Of a stretch of 64,000 nucleotides of DNA, positions 19,390-26,601 are shown in pieces. A program made the position numbers and the translations under genes. The notes under the pieces were generated by a model, which was not told the origin of the DNA, ran no database searches, and was given only the letters and a program-made list of their open reading frames with translations. The stretch is from Agromyces sp. Soil535 (lineage in GTDB: Bacteria > Actinomycetota > Actinomycetes > Actinomycetales > Microbacteriaceae): contig NZ_LMRW01000026.1 in NCBI RefSeq assembly GCF_001428255.1, positions 57,512 through 121,511 on the forward strand, in the 5' to 3' direction. Position 1 is the stretch's first letter. Every line of letters begins with the position of its first letter.

Positions 19390-19423
19390 CCGTCGAGTGT
19401 AACGAGCACCCCCGACGGGTGAG
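19385..19423. terminator. Hairpin after copC-like gene, overlapping recQ start
   Basis: Eleven-base perfect arms CTCACCCGTCG (19385-19395) and CGACGGGTGAG (19413-19423) lie downstream of the minus-strand CopC-like gene. They span the recQ start and its -10 box. Confidence 0.6.
19396..19401 (-). promoter_or_regulatory. Leaderless -10 box of recQ
   Basis: On the minus strand TACACT ends exactly 6 bases before the GTG start, so transcription should begin on the start codon itself. Confidence 0.65.
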
Positions 19424-19434
19424 CCGGTTCATCC

Positions 19435-20088
19435 TCAGGTTCGGCGCCGCATCAGGAGCCACGTGCCGAGCGCAGCGACCGCGGCGAGGAGCACGCCGCC
19501 CACGATCCACAGCGCGTCGAGCGAAGCGCTGCCCGACGAGGCATCCGCCGGCTCCTCGGTCGCCTCGTCGGTCGGCTCCTCGGTGGCCGCACCCGGCGTG
19601 CTCACCGCGACGTCGCCGCCGCACGCGCCCGGCTCGGCCGACCCCTCGCCGAGGGCGACGCCCTCGGCCGGCTGCCAGTCGAACGACCACGTACCCGAGA
19701 CCGGATGCCCGTCGGTCGACACGACCCTCCACGTCACGGTGTACACGCCCGGCGTGCCGAGCTCCGCGACCGTCTGGGCCGACACCCCGACCACCTCGGT
19801 GCATCCGTCGCCGTAGTACAGGCCGTCAGGACCCTGCACCTGGATCACGGCGCCGCCCTCGACGTCGAGCAGCTCCTCGTTGGTCTCGAGCGAGATGACG
19901 CCCGGCTGCTCGGTCACCACCTCACCGTCGGCGGGGGACGACGCGACGAGGTAGTTGTGCGCCGATGCCGGTATGGCCGGCAGGGCCACGAGTGCCGCGG
20001 ATGCCACGACGAGCAGCGCGAGGGCGCCGACGCGCGCGCGGCTGTTCGTTCGGCGGGTGCGGTGGGTGCGGTGCGGGCGGGCAACCAT
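19435..20088 (-). CDS. CopC-domain copper-resistance protein, membrane anchored
   Basis: This 217-residue exported protein has a basic N-terminus (HRTHRTRRTNSRAR), a signal peptide ending PAIPASA, and a mature N-terminus HNYLVASSPADGEVV. A CopC beta-barrel follows to about residue 145 (VYTVTWRVVSTDGHPVSGTW). A Glu/Ala/Thr-rich linker leads to one C-terminal helix and an RRR tail. A free N-terminal His after cleavage is a copper ligand in CopC proteins. It overlaps the YcnI-like gene by one base (TGATG), so the two are co-translated. The role is copper binding at the outer face of the membrane; no CopD channel is fused. Confidence 0.88.
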   Translation of the reverse strand: MVARPHRTHRTRRTNSRARVGALALLVVASAALVALPAIPASAHNYLVASSPADGEVVTEQPGVISLETNEELLDVEGGAVIQVQGPDGLYYGDGCTEVVGVSAQTVAELGTPGVYTVTWRVVSTDGHPVSGTWSFDWQPAEGVALGEGSAEPGACGGDVAVSTPGAATEEPTDEATEEPADASSGSASLDALWIVGGVLLAAVAALGTWLLMRRRT

Positions 20089-20771
20089 CAGGCGTCCGAT
20101 CGTGAGCGCCGCGCGGCGAGCGCCAGCGTGACGCCGACCACGCCGACGATGAGCCCGCCGATACCGAGCACGCGGGCCACGACGTCGGCGGATCCGGATG
20201 CGGCATCCGATGCCTCGGCCGTCGCCTCGTCGTGCTCGGCTTGATCGTCGGTCGCGGCGCCGTGGCCGTGCTCGTCGCCGGTGGCCTCGGTGACGACGAT
20301 GATGGGTGCCGCATTCTCGGGCTCGTCTTCACCCTCCTCGGCGAGCTGGTTCCAGTTCGTCTCACCCACCTCGCAGGTCTGGCGCACAGGGAAGGCGAGC
20401 GTCTCGCCCGCCGCGTCTTCGGGGAGGGGCAGCGAGAGCTCGACGGTGTCGCGGAACCCGTCCTCGACCGGAGTGATCGCGGTGTAGACGACCTGCGAGG
20501 TGCGGTCGCCGTCCGCGACCTTCTCGATGGTCCAGTTCGAGTTGAGCGTCGGTGAGACGCTCTCGATCGACTCGGGGATGTCGAACGTGAGAGCGGTCGT
20601 CGGTGAACCTTCGCAGCCGTGGCTGAACGCGAAGGTGAGCACCGTGTAGCCGCCGGCGGCGGTGCCGCTCGGGGTCACGGTGACGTGCGCGCTCGCGGCC
20701 AGCGGTACGGCGGCGAGGGCGAGGACGGCGCCTCCGGCGAGGCCGGCGGCGGAGAGGCGTGCGATACGCAT
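20088..20771 (-). CDS. YcnI-like copper-binding protein (DUF1775)
   Basis: This 227-residue exported protein has a signal peptide to about residue 28 (LAAVPLAASA). The mature N-terminus HVTVTPSGTAAGGYTV provides the single histidine that binds Cu(II) in YcnI proteins. The DUF1775 fold follows (FAFSHGCEGSPTTAL, WTIEKVADGDRTSQVVYTA) and an ETNWNQ element lies near 143. A His/Asp/Glu-rich linker (GDEHGHGAATDDQAEHDE) precedes the C-terminal membrane helix. The CopC-like gene overlaps its stop by one base. The pair fits copper scavenging or delivery; the direction of transport is not known. Confidence 0.88.
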   Translation of the reverse strand: MRIARLSAAGLAGGAVLALAAVPLAASAHVTVTPSGTAAGGYTVLTFAFSHGCEGSPTTALTFDIPESIESVSPTLNSNWTIEKVADGDRTSQVVYTAITPVEDGFRDTVELSLPLPEDAAGETLAFPVRQTCEVGETNWNQLAEEGEDEPENAAPIIVVTEATGDEHGHGAATDDQAEHDEATAEASDAASGSADVVARVLGIGGLIVGVVGVTLALAARRSRSDA

Positions 20772-20844
20772 GATGAATGGTCTTTCGTGGTCGAGGTCGG
20801 ACGCGCGTGGCGGCGTCCATCAGTGATTCGGAAGCGTCAGCGGA

Positions 20845-21441
20845 TCAGGCCGCTGCCACCTCGACCGGAGGACCTCTCGACCCGAGCCCGGAAGCGAGGA
20901 GCACTGCGACGAGGTGCGAGCGCGGGCCGTCGACGGGAACGCGAAGCGACCGCACGGCGACCGGCGCCGGGATCACCGTGAGCCACCGCACGAGCACTCG
21001 GATGACCCGGGCGACCGTATCGACGAACCGGTCGGCGAGCATCAGCGCGGCGAGCGTGATAGCCGCGGCCACGAGGTGGGCGACCGGCATCCAGGCGTTC
21101 CCGTGGTCGACGGTGGCGACGGACGACACGGAGAGGTGCGCACCGGCATCGTGGCCGGCGTGGGTCGCTGAGGATCCGGCCACGACCGGGGCGGCGGCGC
21201 CCATCGCGTAGCAGAGGTGGAGCGCGGCCTGGGCGATGAGCGCCGACACGGCGGTGCGGACGAGCCTCGCCCGTGCGTCGGTGAGCGCCACGGCGAGCGG
21301 GACCGAGAACGCGAGGGCGACCACGACTGCGACGGACCCGGGCGGGCCGCCACCGCCGACGGTGTGCGCGAGGGATGCCACGAACGTCGCGAAGACGGCC
21401 ACCGCCGTTCCACGAGCTGCGCGCGCGCCCCGGGAAGTCAC
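20845..21441 (-). CDS. Membrane protein of the copper cluster
   Basis: This 198-residue protein has about five predicted helices. A loop rich in histidine (SSATHAGHDAGAHLSVSS) near residues 92-110 could bind metal. It lies upstream of the YcnI/CopC pair on the same strand with a gap of about 70 bp, so it is probably transcribed with them. Two adjacent GTG codons occur; the second lies exactly 6 bases after TAGGCT and suits a leaderless start, so I chose it. I do not recognise a named family with confidence. A copper-related membrane partner is inferred from position only. Confidence 0.7.
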   Translation of the reverse strand: MTSRGARAARGTAVAVFATFVASLAHTVGGGGPPGSVAVVVALAFSVPLAVALTDARARLVRTAVSALIAQAALHLCYAMGAAAPVVAGSSATHAGHDAGAHLSVSSVATVDHGNAWMPVAHLVAAAITLAALMLADRFVDTVARVIRVLVRWLTVIPAPVAVRSLRVPVDGPRSHLVAVLLASGLGSRGPPVEVAAA

Positions 21442-21447
21442 CACTTC

Positions 21448-21453
21448 AGCCTA
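21448..21453 (-). promoter_or_regulatory. Leaderless -10 box of the copper cluster
   Basis: TAGGCT on the minus strand is 6 bases from the second GTG of the membrane protein gene. This spacing argues for that codon rather than the GTG only 3 bases away. Confidence 0.6.
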
Positions 21454-21470
21454 ACCGGGGCGTGCGCAAC

Positions 21471-21504
21471 GGGACGGCCCCGAGCTCGTGCCCGGGGCCG
21501 TCCC
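21471..21504. terminator. Terminator after the nuclease/nucleotidase gene
   Basis: Twelve-base perfect arms (21471-21482 and 21493-21504) with a 10-base loop lie just downstream of the minus-strand stop at 21520. Confidence 0.85.
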
Positions 21505-21519
21505 TTATGGAGCGGCGAC

Positions 21520-24500
21520 TCAGTCGACGTCGATCACGAACGAACTCGTCGTGCCGGTAGACGGCACCGCGATGTCGAACCGCGTAGGCCCGCTGGTGAC
21601 GGCCGGGATCGTGAACATCACGGTCGCCTTGCCGACCTCGTCGAACGCCGGCGTGAAGGCCCGATCGACCGACGCCGTGCCGAGCTGTGCCCCCCCGAAC
21701 GAGACGACGACCGTGCCGGCCGCCGGCTCGTTCCGGCTGAAGTCGAGCGACGAGAGGTTCACCGTGACCTGGTCGCCGACGTCATACCCGTCACCGTCGT
21801 CGGGACCGACGATCACGCCGACCGCGCGCTGGGCGAAGTCGGGCGAGATCGTGTCGAAGACCTCGAAGTAGTCGACCATCGACTCGAGGTCGATCTTGCC
21901 GCTGTCGGCCTTGTTCGCGCCCAGCGCGAGGGTGAAGAAGTTGTCTCCACCCGAGGCGAGGAACGAGTTCACGCCCACGGAGTAGGTCGCAGCCGGGTCG
22001 ATCGGCACGCCCTCGAGGAGCATCTCGGTGATGTGCGATCCCTTCGGTGCGCTCGGATCGTAGGTGTAGGTCAGCTCCTGGTTCACCCCGAGTTTGAGGA
22101 ACGGCCGTGCCGCGGTCGACGGCTGCCACTGCTCCTCGAGCACCGACTTGATCTGCGCTCCGGTGAGGTTCATCGTCACCAGCGTGTTCGCGAACGGCTG
22201 CACGTTCGCCGCCTCGCGATAGGTGACCTCCCCCGCTGCCAGGTCGGCTCGCAGGCCTCCCGGGTTCATGAACGTGACGTCCACATCGCGGGTGCCGTCC
22301 TCGTTCAGCGACCAGCGCTGCACATCGGCGACCAGGTTGCCCAGCGTCGACTCACCGCCGCGGTTCTCCGTGAAGGTCGCCGCCGACGTCGCGCGGAGGA
22401 AGTCCGCGCTCGCGGTGCCGAGCACGACGTTGCCCAGCTCGTTCGCGACGGCGACCGCCTCGTCGACGATCGGCTTGACCGCGGGGTCATCCGGGTAGAG
22501 CGGCGTCGTGCCGTCCATCAGGTTGAAGATCTCGTTCTTCATCGTGAAGGACTTCGTCGCCTTGTCGTAGTGGATGTCCATCTTGGAGAATCGCTCGCCG
22601 TACTGGCCGCTCGAGATCACCGGCCGACCGTCGATCACGTGGTTGTACGCGAGGTGGGTGTGGCCGGAGACGATCGCGTCGACGTTGTCGTCGGCACCGA
22701 GCACGATCTTCCCGAAAGGCGAGTTCGGGTCGGTCGCCGACTCGATCGCGGTCGTCGCCGCGCCCTCGTGCACCAGCAGGACGATGATGTCGGCCTCGCC
22801 GTTCTCGTCGATGCCGTCGCTCAGCTGGTCGGCCACGCGGTTCGCCGCCTCGGTGGGGTCACCGACCGTGATGTCCGCGATGCCGGCCGGGGTGACGAGC
22901 GAGGGGAGCTCATCCGTGACCGCACCCACGAAGCCGATCGTCACGCCGTCGAACGTCTGCAGGAAGTACTCGGGCAGCGCCGGCAGCCCGGTGTCCTTGT
23001 CGTAGATGTTCGCGCCGAGGTACTCCCAGAGCGCCAGCGGCATGACCCGGTCGGTGAGGTCGGCGAAGCCCTGGTCGAACTCGTGGTTGCCCACGGAGCT
23101 CACGTCGAGCCCGGCCGCGTTCAGTGCCTCGATCGTCGGCACGTCCTGCTGGATGAAGGACGTGAACGTCGAGGCGCCGATCATGTCGCCGGCGGCCGCG
23201 AACACCGTGTTCGGGTTTCCGGCGCGGATCTGCTTCACCGCCGTAGACAGGGCCGCGATGCCTCCCGACGGGGCCGACTGCTCGATGCGCCCGTGGAAGT
23301 CGTTCACCGTCACCAGGTCGATGTCGACCGTGCTGGGCACGCCTTCCGTCTCCACGCCGACCAGAATCGGGTCGTGGTCGCTCGAGCGGTAGGGGATTCC
23401 CGCCTCGGCGGCGGGGGCCCAGTACTCGCGTCCAGCCCACTCGGGCGAGTTGATCGACCAGACGCCGGCCTTCGTGACCTTGTCGGCCGCGGAGGGCGAC
23501 GCGATCACGTGGTCGAGCGAGCCGAGCTCGCCGTCGAACGTGTAGGTGTACTGGCCGCGTGCCTTCGTGAACAGGACGTCGCTCCACCCTGCGTCGGCGA
23601 AGACCTTCATCGGGTCCTCCTTGGCGTAGGAGTTGAAGTCGCCGACGAGGTAGATGTCGGTCTTGCGACCCTCGGACAGGCTGTTCGCGAAGGCGAGCAC
23701 GGACTGCGCCTCCTCGACCCGCTCGTCGTTGAAGGCGTCCTGGCCGGGCTGCGGGCTCGGGTCGGTGCCGCTCTTCGACTTGAGGTGGTTGGCCACCACC
23801 GTCACGAACTGCTTGCCGAACTTGAACGTCTGGGCGATCGGCTCGCGCGCGATGTCCCACACGGTCTCGTCGATGATCGTCTTCGCCTCGCCCGAGGGCT
23901 TCACCGCGGCCGGCTTGAAGATGATGGCGTTCGTGATGAAGTCGGTGATCGCCGCGTCGTGCAGCGCGTCGGGTGTGCGCACGTAGTCCCACACGTTCGA
24001 CCCTGCCGCGGCGTTGAGACCGGCGACCAGGTCGGCGAGCGCCTCGTCGGGCGCCTCGCCGAGCTTCACCGAGTTCTCGATCTCCTGCAGCGCCACCACG
24101 TCGGCGTCGAGCGCGTTGATCGCCGTGACGATCTTCGACTTCTGGATGGCGAACTCCTCGGCGTTCGCGGCTCCGCGTGCCTGCGGGTTCTCGTCGGTGA
24201 ACGTCGTGAAGTAGTTCAGGACGTTGAACGCGGCGACCGTGATGTCACCGCCCACCGCCGGAGGCGTCGCGGGACGCGGGTTCCCAGTCGTGAACGTCGG
24301 CTTCAGGGCGGCCGGGCTCGCGTCCGTGATCGGCACCGGCGGCTGCAGGCGCCACTCGTTGAAGCCGAAGCTCAGGAGCGAGCCGCCCGTCGGGAAGTTC
24401 ACCGCGTCGCCGTTGCGCACGACCACGTCCTTGGTGAGGTACGGCTGGTCGCCGGGGTGGTCGGGGTTGTCGGAGCCGTCGGCGTTGCGGACGCCGATGC

Positions 24501-25194
24501 TGTAGCCGTCGTCGAGGAGGATGCGGCTGTTCCGGTTGGCGGTCGTGATGGTGTTCGCCGCGGTCGTTCCGGGAACGGCGGTCTCGAACGCCTCGACCGG
24601 CATCGTGCTGCCGGCGCTCAGCCAGAGCTCGCCGAAGCGGAGCAGGTTGTGGCTGGAGACGAGGCGGTAGGTGCCCGTCGGCGACACGAGCATGCCCTCG
24701 AACGGCTCTCGTGCACCGCCCAGGACGGTCGCGGGCAGCGGCGTCGTCGCCGGCAAGCCCGCAGCGGCTTGGACGAGCTCCACCGAACCGGCGGCCGATG
24801 CCGTGATCTGGGTCACCGTGCTGAACTCGCTCACCGGGCCGGTCGCACGCACCTTGTCGCCGATCGCGACGCCCGTGGCGGGGTTGTTGGAGAGGAACAC
24901 GAAGAGGCCGTCGGAGGCGCCGGGCGTGGCATCCGTCGCACCGCCGGAGCCGGCGGTCTGCAGGTAGATGCCGCGGAAGCCGCCCGTGCGGTGGTCGCCG
25001 GTGACGATGCCCTCGACCGTGACGGTCTGACCGACCAGCGGCGACGTCGCCACGTTGGTGCCCTGCACCTGCGCGATCGTGTGGGTGACCTCTGCGGCGT
25101 ATGCCGGCGGCGTGGCGAGGAGCCCCGCCACGAGGGTGCCCGCCGCGGCGACCGCCACGGCTGACATGCGACGGATGGTGCTGCGACGTGGCAT
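21520..25194 (-). CDS. Secreted two-enzyme protein: ExeM/NucH-type nuclease plus 5'-nucleotidase
   Basis: This protein of about 1224 residues is exported by a signal peptide ending near residue 33 (LLATPPAYA). An OB-like domain (VGQTVTVEGIVTGD) is followed by an endonuclease/exonuclease/phosphatase domain at about 325-600 (FNVLNYF, VVALQEIE, VVANHLKSK, LVGDFNSY, SDHDPI). A calcineurin-like metallophosphatase follows (TVNDFHGRIE, AAGDMIGASTF, SVGNHEFDQG, SGHTHLAYNH), then the 5'-nucleotidase C-terminal domain (MNPGGLRADL) and a beta-sandwich tail. It could degrade extracellular DNA to nucleotides and then nucleosides for phosphate and purine uptake. GAGGAG precedes the ATG. Confidence 0.92.
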   Translation of the reverse strand: MPRRSTIRRMSAVAVAAAGTLVAGLLATPPAYAAEVTHTIAQVQGTNVATSPLVGQTVTVEGIVTGDHRTGGFRGIYLQTAGSGGATDATPGASDGLFVFLSNNPATGVAIGDKVRATGPVSEFSTVTQITASAAGSVELVQAAAGLPATTPLPATVLGGAREPFEGMLVSPTGTYRLVSSHNLLRFGELWLSAGSTMPVEAFETAVPGTTAANTITTANRNSRILLDDGYSIGVRNADGSDNPDHPGDQPYLTKDVVVRNGDAVNFPTGGSLLSFGFNEWRLQPPVPITDASPAALKPTFTTGNPRPATPPAVGGDITVAAFNVLNYFTTFTDENPQARGAANAEEFAIQKSKIVTAINALDADVVALQEIENSVKLGEAPDEALADLVAGLNAAAGSNVWDYVRTPDALHDAAITDFITNAIIFKPAAVKPSGEAKTIIDETVWDIAREPIAQTFKFGKQFVTVVANHLKSKSGTDPSPQPGQDAFNDERVEEAQSVLAFANSLSEGRKTDIYLVGDFNSYAKEDPMKVFADAGWSDVLFTKARGQYTYTFDGELGSLDHVIASPSAADKVTKAGVWSINSPEWAGREYWAPAAEAGIPYRSSDHDPILVGVETEGVPSTVDIDLVTVNDFHGRIEQSAPSGGIAALSTAVKQIRAGNPNTVFAAAGDMIGASTFTSFIQQDVPTIEALNAAGLDVSSVGNHEFDQGFADLTDRVMPLALWEYLGANIYDKDTGLPALPEYFLQTFDGVTIGFVGAVTDELPSLVTPAGIADITVGDPTEAANRVADQLSDGIDENGEADIIVLLVHEGAATTAIESATDPNSPFGKIVLGADDNVDAIVSGHTHLAYNHVIDGRPVISSGQYGERFSKMDIHYDKATKSFTMKNEIFNLMDGTTPLYPDDPAVKPIVDEAVAVANELGNVVLGTASADFLRATSAATFTENRGGESTLGNLVADVQRWSLNEDGTRDVDVTFMNPGGLRADLAAGEVTYREAANVQPFANTLVTMNLTGAQIKSVLEEQWQPSTAARPFLKLGVNQELTYTYDPSAPKGSHITEMLLEGVPIDPAATYSVGVNSFLASGGDNFFTLALGANKADSGKIDLESMVDYFEVFDTISPDFAQRAVGVIVGPDDGDGYDVGDQVTVNLSSLDFSRNEPAAGTVVVSFGGAQLGTASVDRAFTPAFDEVGKATVMFTIPAVTSGPTRFDIAVPSTGTTSSFVIDVD

Positions 25195-25274
25195 GACTCT
25201 CCTCTGGGATTCCACCCCGGAGGCCACGCACGCGACGAACGTTTCGGGTCGGGCTCGCGGGGGTACTGATCCGA

Positions 25275-25303
25275 AGCATAGGAGCCACCCCCCACCCTGC
25301 CAA
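25275..25303 (-). promoter_or_regulatory. Promoter of the nuclease/nucleotidase gene
   Basis: On the minus strand TTGGCA (25298-25303), a 17-base spacer, and TATGCT (25275-25280) form a near-consensus promoter, giving a leader of about 75 bases. I saw no clear PhoP-type repeat in it. Confidence 0.7.
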
Positions 25304-25428
25304 GGGGTTTCCATTGCAACATCCGCCGCTTTTCACAGAGTGTTCACGGATGCCGCGCAGATGTGCACCGAGCGTCCTCGATGCTGCTCAGATGAGCGCG
25401 CCATGCCCGCCGGTACGCTGGGACGACC

Positions 25429-26355
25429 ATGCTCACCGCCGTCTTCTCGCTGGCCGGGGCGCTCGTCTTCGGCGCGGCAGACTTCCTCGGCGGACTCGCC
25501 GCGAAGCGCGTGAGTGCGGTGCTCGCGACCGCGGTCGCCTCGCTCACGGGCCTCGTGCTGCTCCTCGTCGTCGCCCCGCTCCTCGGTGGGGAATGGACGG
25601 CCCACGACGTACTCTGGGGTGCGGTCTCGGGGGTCATCGGCGCGGTGGCGATCTCCCTGCTGTACGCATGCCTCGCCATCGGCCCGATGAGCATCCTCTC
25701 CCCGCTCACGGCCGTCGTCTCGGCGGTCGTTCCCATAGTGTGGGGGCTCGTCATCGGCGGCGAGCGCTTCGCGGCGATCGGCTACTGGGCACTCGGCCTC
25801 GCGCTCGTCGCGGTCGTGCTCGTGGGCTTCGTACCCGAGCGCGGTGCCGTGCGGCCGAGCCTGCGCGGCATCCTGATGGCGACCGGTTCGGGCATCGCGA
25901 TCGGCGGATTCTTCATCGCGATCGACCAGACGACGGCGGAGAGCGGCGTCGTGCCGTTGCTCCTCAACCGGGGCGTGAACTCGGCGATCATGTTCGCCGC
26001 GGTCGGCGTGCTCGCGCTCGTCGCCGCGCTCCGCGCCGGCCGCAGCCACGACGCCCCGGGCGAGCGGATGCCACGGTCCTCGTCGGTCGGCACCGCCTTC
26101 GCGCCGGCGCGCACCGCCACCGCGGCCGGCATCCGCCTCGCCGTCGCCTGCGGGATCGTCGACGTGGTCGCGAACGGGCTGCTGCTCATCGGCATCCGCG
26201 CGGGCGACCTCTCGGTGGCCGCGGTGCTCGGCGCCATGTACCCGGCGGGCACCATCCTGCTCGCCGCGCTCGTGCTGAAGGAACGCATCGCGCCCGTGCA
26301 GTGGGCGGGGCTCGTGCTCGCGCTCGTCGCCGCGAGCGTGCTGGCCCTGGCGTGA
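25429..26355 (+). CDS. EamA/DMT-family transporter
   Basis: This 308-residue membrane protein has ten predicted helices made of two EamA repeats (about 1-135 and 145-305). It opens FSLAGALVFGAADFLGGLAAKRV and the second repeat ends WAGLVLALVAASVLALA. The central loop (RAGRSHDAPGERMPRSS) is cytoplasmic. Such proteins export metabolites or amino acids, or import small solutes; the substrate is not apparent. TACGCT stands 9 bases before the ATG and there is little SD, so the leader may be only 2-3 bases. It is monocistronic and divergent from the nuclease gene. Confidence 0.88.
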   Translation: MLTAVFSLAGALVFGAADFLGGLAAKRVSAVLATAVASLTGLVLLLVVAPLLGGEWTAHDVLWGAVSGVIGAVAISLLYACLAIGPMSILSPLTAVVSAVVPIVWGLVIGGERFAAIGYWALGLALVAVVLVGFVPERGAVRPSLRGILMATGSGIAIGGFFIAIDQTTAESGVVPLLLNRGVNSAIMFAAVGVLALVAALRAGRSHDAPGERMPRSSSVGTAFAPARTATAAGIRLAVACGIVDVVANGLLLIGIRAGDLSVAAVLGAMYPAGTILLAALVLKERIAPVQWAGLVLALVAASVLALA

Positions 26356-26491
26356 CGCCGCTGATTGCCGGACGGAACCACTCCAAACGGCTCTCCCCGG
26401 CAAACGTAGGAAGAAACGCCGTTCTGCACGGCTACAGCACGCCGACACGCCGAGGGTCGGCAGACTGTTCCTGCACTGGCGTGACGGGTCT

Positions 26492-26599
26492 CGAGACGCG
26501 GCCGCGCCGCTCCTCGACCCGCCGACGCGAGACGCGGCTGCGCCGCTCCTCGACCCGCAGACGCGAGACGCGGCCGCGCCGGTCTTCGACCCGCAGAAC
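26492..26599. repeat. Three tandem copies of a 36-bp GC-rich unit
   Basis: Units at 26492-26527, 26528-26563 and 26564-26599 repeat with an exact 36-bp period; each starts CGAGACGCGGC and contains CGACCCGC. Copies differ at a few bases, and the third is the most divergent (GGTCTTCG for GCTCCTCG). The array fills the gap between two convergent genes and ends two bases before the helicase stop. It resembles dispersed intergenic elements of related actinobacteria. Confidence 0.9.
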
Positions 26600-26601
26600 G
26601 G

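Noticed and set aside
21217..25164. A plus-strand open frame of over 1300 codons opposite the nuclease/nucleotidase gene
   Set aside because: It is an Arg/Val/Asp/His-rich shadow produced by high GC at third positions; the minus strand carries recognisable enzyme domains.
26492..26599. CRISPR array
   Set aside because: The 36-bp units are directly adjacent with no spacers, and no cas gene is present.
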